NCBI GenBank assembly: GCA_029962745.1
Contig: CM057156.1
Coordinates: 2,146,559-2,210,558 of the forward strand
Reading direction: 5' to 3'
Source of the DNA: Echinometra lucunter
Lineage: Eukaryota > Echinodermata > Echinoidea > Camarodonta > Echinometridae
Length of the DNA: 64,000 nucleotides
The notes under the pieces were generated by a model, which saw only the letters and a program-made list of their open reading frames with translations, made no database searches and was not told where the DNA came from. A program made the translations under genes and the position numbers. This document shows, piece after piece, positions 35,801 through 46,340 of this stretch. Positions within the stretch are counted from its first letter, which is position 1, and each line of letters starts with the position of its first letter.

Positions 35801-36063
35801 TCTTTCATATCATTATCCAGAAAGAGTTTTCTCAGCATCAAAGCAACTTTACTTGATCTTCCATGTCTGTTGACATATTTGAAGATTAGATCTTGCAGCG
35901 GCTTTCTTTGATTCATGACGATATTTCCTGATATTGCTGCGCTACTACCTTCAGCTTTGGAGAATCCGAGAATCATGCTCAAGTCGTCTGGAGGACATGC
36001 TGCAGGATCAATCTTTTTCGAAATCTTGTGCACAACGGAGTCAGTCAATACATCTGAATCCAT
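32866..36063 (-). CDS. Death-domain protein 1, three coding exons (152 aa)
   Basis: Exons 35778-36063, 33691-33783 and 32866-32945 join with GT-AG junctions at phase 1 to give 152 residues. A splice acceptor 16 bases before the ATG (TTTTGACAG) shows a 5'UTR intron. Residues ~10-95 look like a death domain: six amphipathic helices, with DLSMILGF at helix 2, DLIFKYVNRHG at helix 4 and LRKLFLDNDM...ATVIER at helices 5-6. This resembles the FADD end, where L-LR-M-AD-V-E is kept. The tail, rich in Pro, Ser and Thr, is unordered. Such proteins are usually adaptors that bind other death domains in apoptosis or innate immune signalling; partners here are unknown. Two paralogs lie upstream on the same strand. 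Intron 1 carries a nested transposon pair. Confidence 0.7.
33020..33450. repeat. Dispersed repeat with GCTCGCTTCGC motif, in an intron
   Basis: About three diverged units carry TATAGTGT(A/G)TTTT, a long A/T stretch and a CpG-rich CTCGCTTCGC(G/T)-type end. CGAATTGGGCAAGTGAGGTGACCGAATG-like text is found inverted at about 39585-39620 and 40010. Lies in intron 2 of death-domain gene 1. Confidence 0.6.
34121..35224. mobile_element. Outer MITE of a nested pair, in intron 1 of death-domain gene 1
   Basis: The left TGTTTAATAAAGGCTGTTCG is mirrored by CGAACAGCTTTATGAAACA at the right. It is interrupted by the inner element at 34438-35202; without it this element is about 340 bp. The matching intron of death-domain gene 2 lacks it. 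Confidence 0.65.
34438..35202. mobile_element. Inner PIF/Harbinger-like element, 765 bp, TSD TAA
   Basis: The terminal inverted repeat AGGCCCGGTCCCACTGG is perfect over 17 bp, and TAA flanks both ends (34435-34437 and 35203-35205). A 3-bp TWA target duplication is the hallmark of PIF/Harbinger. The interior has repeated GTATTGCGTAT units at 34951-34990. Overlapping frames up to 134 codons show no transposase motif, so it is non-autonomous. Confidence 0.75.
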
Positions 36064-36079
36064 TTCAGACTATGAGAAG

Positions 36080-37147
36080 CTGTCAAAACAATTAAAAGTA
36101 TCTTAATATAAAAATAAATAACACAAATACAGTCATTCCGTACTTGATCAGGACATGGACCCAAACAAAACATTTTTTTTTCTAGAGGGAAATAGTAATC
36201 AAATATACCATGCACTGAGAAGCTCTAGTTGAAACTATGGATTCCGAGGTGGCAGGAATAACACTATTTTCTGAGGGACTTAGCCCCGAAGAAAAGAAAA
36301 TAGAGCTATTTCTGTACATTATCCGTGTATGTCGTCACGGTTTTGGTTACATTTAACAGTGTCGGTTTGATAAGTATCAAAATCTCTCGAGAAAAAAAAT
36401 ATATAGTGTATGAATTACATTAATAACAGTTGAAAATAGTACTTGTGAAATTTGATATACACAGTTAATGTCGTTCATGACCTTTTAAAAAAATATTACC
36501 GCACTTCCTAAGACTGGAACAATATACCATTTCTTGTTTTACATAAGCAAACCTCAATGATATGTACTTCTAAGAAGTAAAGTATGAAGTTACCCTATTA
36601 ATAAAGCAAGAAAAACATCATCGTTTTCACATATCAGCTTTGAAATTCGCACTGAATTACTCCATAATTGTGATGCTTTGAAGAAGAGTCAAGCTTCTAG
36701 CGTAAGATTTAAAATTAAGTTGTAAACTTTTTACTATGATTCTTCTCTGTTGGTTTCAAAGAGGTGCGGGATTTAAAGAATGACAGACCTTGCCTTTTCA
36801 AGCAAAAACTGACGTAATGCTGCAAAGACTGTGAATTCTCTCAATGTGGTGGAATGAAATCGAGTTCACCCTCTCTACAAAGCCTTGTCCCAGGAAATCC
36901 TAGGATGGGGATGGGTAATTTTTTTTAAACCAACCTTTTTTATATAAAAAAATTATATGTTTTCAGTCAACAAGAAAAAGAATTAAAACAAACTCTTAGA
37001 TTTGAACTGGAAGGTTCTTGAAAGGTCTTGCTTCAAAACTGTGGTGTACACAGTTGGCTAGTTACACACATGATATATACTTGTTAGTAATGTTCTTTGC
37101 TCTATTTACCTTCATGAGTGGTAATCTGAGTATCACATAGGCCTACC
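36080..37147. other. Region upstream of death-domain gene 1
   Basis: Should include the 5'UTR intron and a non-coding first exon of death-domain gene 1, but I cannot place the donor or promoter. No other gene seen. Confidence 0.4.
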
Positions 37148-37537
37148 TAAAGTCACCAGTTTTCCGCGATACGGAAAACGGAAAATTTTCACAGAATTCG
37201 GGAAGAACACGCAATTCACGGAATTCCACGGAAAACGCAATTTTTCAGCCCAAACAAATTTTGATTCACGAAACAAAATCCAATAAAACAAAACTGTGCA
37301 TCAGCGGCAAATCTAGATCAAACCTGTTCGCAGTGTTTAGCCTGTGTTCGCCAAGCTTTATCTTCATACTGCAATGTGTGTATATCAGGGTAATTGACGT
37401 TTTTCTAAGATTTTTTGCTACTTACATTTGCTTTATCATATGTTTTGCACATGTCACCGAAGAACACGGAATTTGAAGTTCAGAACACCGAAGAACACGG
37501 CATTTGCATTTTAGAAAACGGAAAACTGGGGACTTTA
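37148..37537. mobile_element. MITE, 390 bp
   Basis: The ends are TAAAGTCACCAGTTTTCCG and, mirrored, CGGAAAACTGGGGACTTTA. Internal words GAACACGGAATT and GGAAAACG recur. Non-coding. Confidence 0.65.
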
Positions 37538-39439
37538 CACATACCAATTAAACGCATACCGACTTTTATACAAATATTTATTGAAATGACTTTACAGGCG
37601 GATATTTGTTGTTGTTGATACTGTTTGTCAAGTAATTCTACCACAATCCTTCAATATAGGCTTCAGATAGCCTCTACCTTGACAAAAGAAGAGAAAAAGA
37701 GGAAATCATCTTCTGAACTTCGTCAAATATTGGTGGTTTTGAGATGCTTTTAGGTGGTTTAGAAAATGCTTTTGTGTAAGAAGCCGTGAAATTTGTGCTA
37801 TATATTTGACATAGGCAGCTCTTTGTCCCATTGTCTCTGCTTTACTGCTGGTCAGATTTCAGTTGTAAAAAAAATATTTAGAGTCACATGATTGGATTGT
37901 GAGTTTTACATGCAGATTAAAGTCAGCCTGATTTATTATTTCGTTTTATTTCAAATCTTTGAAACACTTTACCTAATCTCATCAATAAAGCCTAAAAGGA
38001 TAAACAAAGATAAATATAAATCACGATAACGACAAAAGCCATAGAGAAATGGTTGTGGGGGATATTTCAATTTTTAGGGATCTGGTTATTTAATCCACTT
38101 GATGTTGTGAAGACATCACGGATACGTGTTGATGCATGTTAGAATAGCAAAAACCAATCAATCGTACGATGATATTTTATATCCATGCACGGAATATCCA
38201 AATTCGCCCCGGAACCACACTTACAACAATCTTTGGTCGACAAATCAAAGATCGGTTGCAGTTAATCTATTTGTTCTTTGTGCTTATCATGCTTATAGGA
38301 CCGCAAACCACAGAATGATATTAAACTTGAGGCTCCTGTCATTTATAGTGACATTAATGATTAAAAAAAAACTGTGATATTGTCTCCGTATAACTAGAAA
38401 CGAGTTGACTGAAAGAAAATATTTTTATTCAGCCTGTTCATCATATCAAACTGCTGTTTATAATGTTTTTAAGCTGCGAACGATCGTAACAGATCTTATG
38501 GATAATGCACAAAATGAACGAGGATGTGAAAAATCTGAATTTTTTATTGGCTATATAACTCGCGATTAAGCCTTGCATGCTGTTGCTGAAAAAAAAAATA
38601 TTGACGTAGGGAGCACAACATCAAATGATTGGAAGAAGAAAGTTGCAAAGAAAAAGAATGAACAGAATCTAAATAAAAAGTAAACAACAGGGAGAAAAAG
38701 TCCTCAAATTTGATCGAATTTTCAAATGTTTGGTAGATATGACATCATCTCCTTATAAAAAAGATTAAAAAACAACAACAAATGGACCTCTTAATGGAAA
38801 CCAGGCATGACGACGAACGATGTACTCCCACCTGCGCAAAATAGAATATTATGTGATATTGAGCATGATTATGTAAAATGAAATTACCTATTGATTTGTT
38901 TCTTTAATATAGAATTTAGTTAAAGAATGATATAAACAATTTGTAGAATTCGGTTATGAACATTCTTTTAATTGTAGAGTTTATAAAGTATAAATGAATG
39001 ATTAAATCGAACGATGAAATCATATTTCCAAATTTTCATCCTTACGTAAGTGACCTGCTACTACCCCTCCTCTCTCTTTCTATATCTCTTGCTCCCTCTT
39101 CTCTTTCTTTAATAACACTCCATTCCTTTTCTCTCTCTATTTCTAGCACTCTTTTATGATCCTGATCACCTAAACAGGAAAGTATTGAATATTAGTTCAC
39201 CTGGCATAGAAGCAAAATTTCCAGTTCTATGTCAACCAAAAAGAAGATATTGATTTTCCTCGATATTTCTTCAGATTAACATACAATATTCTAATTATGC
39301 TTAACAGATGGTGTACAAAGCAAATGCACTTCTCTAGATAGAAAAAAAAAAGAGAAAAATTTACCATGTCACACTCTCCGAGCCAAAAATAACCACTCCT
39401 TGCTGTAATTGTCATAAAAATACATCAATAGACTGGCAT
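37538..39439. other. Non-coding stretch, nothing recognised
   Basis: AT-rich. No frame over 83 codons and no splice-supported exon. Confidence 0.45.
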
Positions 39440-40290
39440 ATTTAAATGGTCTATTTGGCCACCTCGCTAGGTGTTCCTCGCTGGCAATTTTTTTGCTGTC
39501 CAAAACCACCCTGTTCCTATTAAAAGAGCGTGCGAAGCGAGCAAGGAAATATATACTTCACAAGCCTATAAAATATAAAAAATACATTCGGTCACCTCCC
39601 TTGCATGCCCAATTCGTTTTCCTTCCCAAATAATTCTTTATCTAGCTATTATTATGAGTGAGCGCAGAGAGCAAGAAAAGAAATGTACAAAATATAATAC
39701 ACACTGGCGTAAATCCCTTTAGAGGGGGGGGGGGGGGGTTGATCGAAATATTTTTCAGAAATTTCTTGCTCACACTCCATCCTCTTACCCACCCGCACAC
39801 CGTCCACCATACATACTATTTGTATTTTTTGCGAGCGAGCGAAGCGATCTTGCTGTAAAAGACGTCTTAGTTTGTCATCAAAATACAATCTAGGCCGATA
39901 AGATATTCAACTGGTAGGCCTAACAAACACATTAATGATAAACCTCGCTGGTCCAGTAAATTGTTTCTAAATAATATGAGGGAGCGAAGCAAGCAAAATT
40001 ATATGCCTACATTCGGTCACCTCCCTTGCCCTCTCAAATAAATTCTTTATATGAGCGATCGTAGTGAGCGAAGAAAAAATATATACAAAATTAACTAACT
40101 GATCTTATCATGTATACTCCCTGCAGAATTATTTCGAGGATAGTCGGACACGTCGCTGGAAAAATGTTATGATATTCAGGCATAGACTGTTGCTGGAATA
40201 AGAGTAATTACTGATCGAAAACATCTTGTTTCGTTTCTAGAATTTATGAGCGAGCAAAAATGTTTTTTTTTTAATAATGCGGATGGTTAT
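39440..40290. repeat. Dispersed GAGCGAAGCGAG repeat, inverse copy
   Basis: At least two units share ACATTCGGTCACCTCCCTTG (39594 and 40010), TTCTTTAT and (A/G)TGAG(C/T)G near their ends. They are in the opposite orientation to the array at 33020-33450. A G-run lies at 39725-39738. Confidence 0.6.
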
Positions 40291-40455
40291 CATGGTTATA
40301 CTACTCCCTTCTCGTGATTTAGAAATGCATAATGATATTTATCGGCATCTTCCGTTCTCAGAGGGGTATTGCAAATAGGTTTATGATCACATGCAGGGCT
40401 TTGTATCCTGAAAATTCATCAATTTTAGGTAAACTTTACCGCTCAGGAATCATTG

Positions 40456-40975
40456 CAGAAAGGAATGGATATTTCATGAGTATTCTAGATCAGTACTAGA
40501 GATTTAACTTTATTGGAATATATATACACTACTACATGAGACCGCTTAATAACTCTCTTGGCGACCTCGGCGCTCTCGCTACGGAAGTTTTGAACATGTT
40601 CAAAACTTGGTGGCGACAAGGGCGATGGTGGCGATCATTGGCGCTTCAGAAAGGAACAAGGTACGAACTGAGAAGATCGAAAAAGCTCAAGCCACGATCC
40701 ACCTTGCTTTGTCTATTTTTGAGGATCGCAGCGAGATCTCCTTCTAGTGAGATGGGGGTATAACTAACAATTATTGAGTAGAAGAAAAGCATAAACTTTG
40801 GATAGCTGGTATAGTGTAGATTTCATTTGACATTTTGGCTATTTATGGCGTTTGAAGAGCTATTGTAATGTACTAAGAAAAGAATGTTAATGAGCCCGGA
40901 CTAGTAGGTAAGCGTATAGATTTTTCATCCAGAAAGGAATGGATATTTCATGAGTATTCTAGATCAGTACTAGAG
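40456..40975. repeat. Perfect 46-bp direct repeats 428 bp apart
   Basis: CAGAAAGGAATGGATATTTC and the next 26 bases occur identically at 40456-40501 and 40930-40975. The segment between holds a 10-bp palindrome near 40593 (TTTTGAACATGTTCAAAA) and CTTGGTGGCGACAAGGGCG-type text. It has no clear gene. Confidence 0.8.
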
Positions 40976-41682
40976 TTGTATATCAGTTGTGAGTTTCCTC
41001 AGACTGGTTAAGAATCTACCTAGAATCTGCAGTGTGGAAATCCTCAGCTCAAATCAACGTCTGATTATATTATCAACCTGTGGAGAACACTTTCAACTCC
41101 CAATGGACATTGAAGTGGACATTATTTTCGGTGGACATTGTTCCAGTCATTTCGACTTCGTCATCGACTTTGTCTTCCACATCACTGCGGACATTAATCC
41201 CAATTTGATCTTTGTGGACACTGATCCCAATTTTAATATTGCCTTCGACATCATCTTCGACATCGACATTGACTTCGTCGTGGACTTTGGACTTTGCAGG
41301 AATTACCCAGGAATTTATCATCGTTAGCATATTGGACATTTAATCTCCCAGTCTTCCTTATTAGTGTAAGTCTTGGCATTTGATTTTAGTGTTGCGTTTC
41401 CTGTCATGGTATAAATAAGTGTTAAAAAGTATTTCCTAAGTAATTGTATTTGTTACTGTGGGTCTTTTATCGGTCTCGGTCTCATATCGGAACATCTATG
41501 TGCCCATGATATATATTTGCCTTTACCATTATTAAATTATGAGTGCGCTTTCATGTTATATAAAAAAAAATGCCTAAAAGAATGCATTTTCACCAGGAGG
41601 TAACAAAATATTATGTGTGGCGCAATTTAAGAGTTATGTCATTATGTAAAATTACTCGTGCATTCTCAGTATGTACTAATTT
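40976..41682. other. Degenerate GACATT/GACTTCG repeat and flank
   Basis: At 41095-41290 short words GGACATT, TCGACATC and GACTTCGTC recur irregularly and create an Asp/Phe/Ile-rich 112-codon frame on the plus strand (40989-41327). I regard it as repeat-derived. A TATAAATA at about 41410 is unassigned. Confidence 0.4.
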
Positions 41683-42041
41683 CCCTGATAGCAGACTGAC
41701 GTCTTTAAGACGTCATAAACTGGTTGTAAACTGGTCCACACGTCATATATAGTATAGATGACTATTTTACGACGTCAATATAACATCTTTATATTACCAA
41801 AATTGTTGTGAGAATGTTAGGGTACAGGGTTAAGACGACAGGCTATAGGCCAGAACTTTAACAGAGAGAGAACGCCATAATGTTGTATATATTCCGAAAT
41901 GTTTTTTTAAACCAGCTTTGACGTCTTTAAGACGTTTTTATGACGTCTTATTTCACGTCTTGTGCTGTTGCAGAATGACGTCTGAAAGACGTTAATATAA
42001 GACGTCTGACACGACTTTTTCACCAGTCTCTGCTATCAGGG
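41683..42041. mobile_element. MITE rich in GACGTC palindromes
   Basis: The terminal inverted repeat CCCTGATAGCAGA is perfect. Inside are many ACGTC words, among them TGACGTCTTTAAGACGTCA near the left and TTTGACGTCTTTAAGACG further right. 359 bp, non-coding. Confidence 0.75.
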
Positions 42042-42742
42042 TTGCAAAACCTGATAAGCGAGTGGTGAAATGTAACGGGGCTGGGGTCTTCATCGTTTTG
42101 TAGCGTTTCCTTATACTATGACATTAATAATATAGCTTTTATTCATTTCCGACTTAAACATTCCGTATTTATGCGGTTATATCATGAGTGATATTGACAG
42201 AAAGGGTTTTAGTAGATACTCCTTTTGACAATTTTGGCCGTTCAGCACAAGAATTCCAGTGAAGGTTAATGACTTAAGCAAGATTTTCTTTTTCTGACAC
42301 GTCAAATTACAGTTGTATAGATACTGTGATTAGAATGCATTTTGGTTGATTTCAGCCTTTATCAACACTTTATATAAAAATACATACAGCATCGTACAAA
42401 GTATTTTAGACAGTAAAATACAAATTACTCATGAGTCAAAACAAAATAAGAAAAATTAAAGGGAGCTTCATTAAAAGCATGCAGGTGCTTGGCAGGTTGA
42501 TGCTCCCAGGACTTGCAGTTAAAGCATCAACTAAGATTAATGTAAATATTGCAAAATAGGACGAAAGAAACAAAGTAAGGAAAGGAAGTCGTAGTAATTG
42601 GAAGTAAATTAATCTTTTAATACAAGACATTTATATAAAATCCTGCAGTTACATAAGCTTGAAACTTCAACTATATTAGATAATCTTACAACTACTATTT
42701 TATGAGACAAAATAAATTGCATTTCAAGATTCATGTGTGAGC
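42042..42742. other. Non-coding stretch
   Basis: No gene, RNA or repeat family recognised. Confidence 0.45.
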
Positions 42743-43338
42743 AAAGTACTAGATGTTTTGAAAAACATTTGACACTTTTGATCTTTAATAACTCAAAAGT
42801 TAAAGATCTTAAAAGACTGAAGTTTTCACAGTATAAAGTTGAAGGATGTCAAATTTATTGGAACTAGGTTTTGTGGAATTTACTTCATTAATATTCTTAA
42901 AATAATGCTCTGAATATTTAATTAGATTTTTTACTTTTTGAAAAAAACGAGGCTCCAAATCTGTACGTGTCAGTACTTAATTCATTGTGTATGGTGCATT
43001 GCACCTGTCCTTTCTGGCAACGTTTTGCTCTCCAGTGTTATTACTGATGACTCTGGGTTGAAAGAGGTGCAGTGGAATTTCAGCTGCAATGCACAATAGC
43101 AATTGTCGAACTCTGAATTCATTATTACACACACAGTTTTTCATGGTCTCAATTTTTCAAAAAGTGAAATCTAATTAAATATTCATAGCATTATTTTATG
43201 AATACTAATGAAAAATCCACAAAACCTAGTTCTAGAAAATTTGACTTCCTTCAAGTTTACAACCTCAGTTTCCTATGAGTTTTAACGTTTGAGTTATTAC
43301 AGATCAAAAGTGTCAAATGTTTTTTAAACATCTAAGTC
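42743..43338. mobile_element. ~600-bp foldback element
   Basis: The arms of about 215 bp match imperfectly. TAGATGTTTTGAAAAACATT mirrors AATGTTTTTTAAACATCTA; CTAGGTTTTGTGGA mirrors TCCACAAAACCTAG; TATTTAATTAGATTT mirrors AAATCTAATTAAATA. The loop also pairs weakly through GGTGCATTGCA. Non-coding. Confidence 0.75.
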
Positions 43339-44022
43339 TTTTCGTAGCGTTGCTGGATTCAAGCTCCTTGATGTTGATCGAAAAACGGTGACGTATCTAT
43401 GAGACCATGACTTCTCATTTCACTGTGACGATATAAGAATGTACACTATTTTCGACCACATTAAATATGTTAAACATATCACAATCCGTTTCGAATTATG
43501 TGAAATGGGGGAATATGGTTCGCTTTTGGCACTGCAGCTCCAGACTAAAGACCCTAAAAACAACTCCGCGAAACAATTTTCTCTTTGTAATTTATCACGC
43601 TTTAATTTCAGAAGTATAGAACCATGTTCATATTCCAAATGATATAAATATGCTTTCAAGAGGAGTTAAGTGTTATCCAAAATATATGAGATGAGCAGTA
43701 GTTAATACTAACTTGAAAACCTATAAGGGCCTACAAACAAATCTTAATCTCACTGTAAATATGACATTATGCGAAAGGAAAAACCATCTGGATGCATGGG
43801 CATTCAACTACTAAGTACACGGAGTCGCTATTAAACAGTCGTGCCTCTATAGATAGTAATGGGAACTGGGAACTGGGATAAAGTATAATGAACGTGACGT
43901 AATTTGCTTCAGTGTGTAAGACATGCTCGAGAATGCCAACTTGAATTATAAGACGTGCAAGGCACTCTTCCCCAGAGCCCTTTATCATGTTTATAAGTTT
44001 CCATTGGCTCGTCCTTTGCTTT

Positions 44023-45243
44023 TTAAGTGCTGGACGCAGTCGCAGTAGAGATCTCTGTTTTCTCACCTGTAAACAAAATATTGAGAAGATACTTAAGTAA
44101 AGTGCCCAACTCAGTGCCTTTCGTCATTGTCTTATGTAAAGATTTGGCATTTTCCATTTCATATACTAGTATTCATGGTATTTGGGGGGACCCAGGCATA
44201 ACCATGTGGCCCGCTGCCGTGCCCCGTATACGTCCATTCACACGTCTATTCAAGAAAACATAATGGACCATACCGGTTTTAGACAAAATGTTGCATGATT
44301 CAGATCTTGTATACTTCAAGAATACTTCTATGTCACTGCCTAAAGATACTTGGACCAGTCCTTTTCTTAAGTTCAGATACATTTCTTTGATCCAACTCCC
44401 TAATTTTGTTATCATGCAGTTGGACAACCCTCGTTATTATTATTTGTTTTGCTTTGTTTTTTTACTCAGATTTGTTTTGAAATCAATTTTACACTTCATA
44501 CAGCCAATAAGATGTTTTCGTTATGTATTTTTCCTGAATTCTTTAGTACTTTCGATGTCCTACAGTCCATTTTATTTTCATACATTGCCGTAATAAACTT
44601 TTCAATTTCCCAGAAATTAATAAGCAAATAAACAACGTTGGTAACAGTGGTGGGACAAACTATCACTTGCGAGGCAATCTGAATGTGGCTTTTTTCCCGA
44701 GGCGATTTTGATGTTTACACTATCTCTCCTCAGCTACGCTACATCCAGATCGCCTCGTGATACTCTGTCTCATCGCCTGAAACCAAAAGGTGGTTATTTG
44801 CTTTATATGTCACATGTGAAACCATTTAACTGTAGAGAAAGAAAACGATATTTATTTCTGTACGATAAAAAAGTGTACCGTCGGCAGAGTGACTGATATT
44901 GGCAATTGATAGTCCAGATTCATTGAGTGCATGCATGGCACTTTAATTGCAAGATTTAATCATGTGGAAAATGAAGTCAGATATTTAAAAACAACTTTTG
45001 AAAAGTGACATTTTTGCCTTTAATATCTGCTCACCCATGCATGATTAAACGGATCAATTCTATTTTCACACAGAAGTTAGGTAATAATTGTAGAAACACT
45101 CATGCCAAATTATTTTACTCAAAACTTCTTCGTTCAAAGTTATGCTATTTTGAATTAGGAGGAGTTAGTTTTTTGTTGTGTTTAGTTACCTGGCGAGCCG
45201 CTAGGAGAAGAGGGAAGCGAGACAGGTCGTGACCGACCAATGT
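44023..45243 (-). pseudogene. Decayed 3' part of death-domain gene 2 (rest of exon 2 and exon 3)
   Basis: After the in-frame stop at 45244-45246, exon 2 homology to gene 1 continues to the donor at 45190, but with two extra bases. Exon 3 homology starts at 44066, right after a TTTACAG acceptor, and reads GTGAGAAAACAGAG. It hits TAA at 44023-44025 in the ancestral frame. Gene 1 has a full tail at the matching place. Confidence 0.6.
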
Positions 45244-45975
45244 TTACTCGTCCGAAGGGACAGGAATATTAAACTTCTCTAATTCTGGAAAAAAGATCAA
45301 AACAGATATTCAAAAGAACTTGTTAACACTTGTCCACTAAATTAAAATAAAAAATGATACCTCACCTCCTTAGTTAATCTCATTTTGGACATTTTCTCTT
45401 CTTATAAAGTTCGACTCTTTCCCATGTACAAAATGTTCTCATGATATTTTCCCCCAAGAAACCCTTCGCTCTGTGAAATGAATGGGTATGAGGAAAAATT
45501 AAAACTATTTGAACATATCGCTACTTTCCTTCATACATCTTTACGTTTGTATTGGAGATAAGATGTTGATTTTAAGTGCTACATAGGCTGACATGCTGAT
45601 ATGAACCTAGTGTTGGTTAAGAGTGAGCATTAGGGTCAAAAATTCTATTTTCGAGATTTTTATGATGATATTCAGGTTTTTCATTCATTTATAAAGTCAC
45701 TAAAATTCACCTTTGTTGAATTGTCAAGGTCCGGAAAGTCACTCTATTGGCCCATTATTTTGTGAACAGGAATGTTGAACATCGTCAAGGACGGACGGTT
45801 CCGATAAGAATTTAATTGGTCCTAGCTGAACATGTTAAGTTTTCTGAAGTTTAGTTAGCAAATGATTATATAAAACCATAAATTCACTGAAAAGGTACTT
45901 AAACTTTACCGGGACAACAATACTGTGTTATCGGGACATTTTGATGGCATAGAACAAAAGATATATATGTATATA

Positions 45976-46030
<55 letters not shown>

Positions 46031-46143
46031 CTGAACAATAAAAGCTAATGTTGGATTTACACATGGCGTACCTTCGACTCTTTTTGAAGCTATTACTGTC
46101 TACATTATTAATCATCCAACACGTGGGTATTATTCTCAATATG

Positions 46144-46180
<37 letters not shown>

Positions 46181-46286
46181 AGAGAATAATAGCGTAGCAT
46201 GAATCAAAGTTCCCCAGAGCTGTCCTACCATTTTGGATCTTCAACCCTCACTAATTAATTCCTTTGTCGGTGGCAGATGAGTTTCG

Positions 46287-46340
<54 letters not shown>

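Noticed and set aside
40989..41327. Asp/Phe/Ile-rich 112-codon frame
   Set aside because: Driven by degenerate GACATT/GACTTCG repetition; no splice or homology support.
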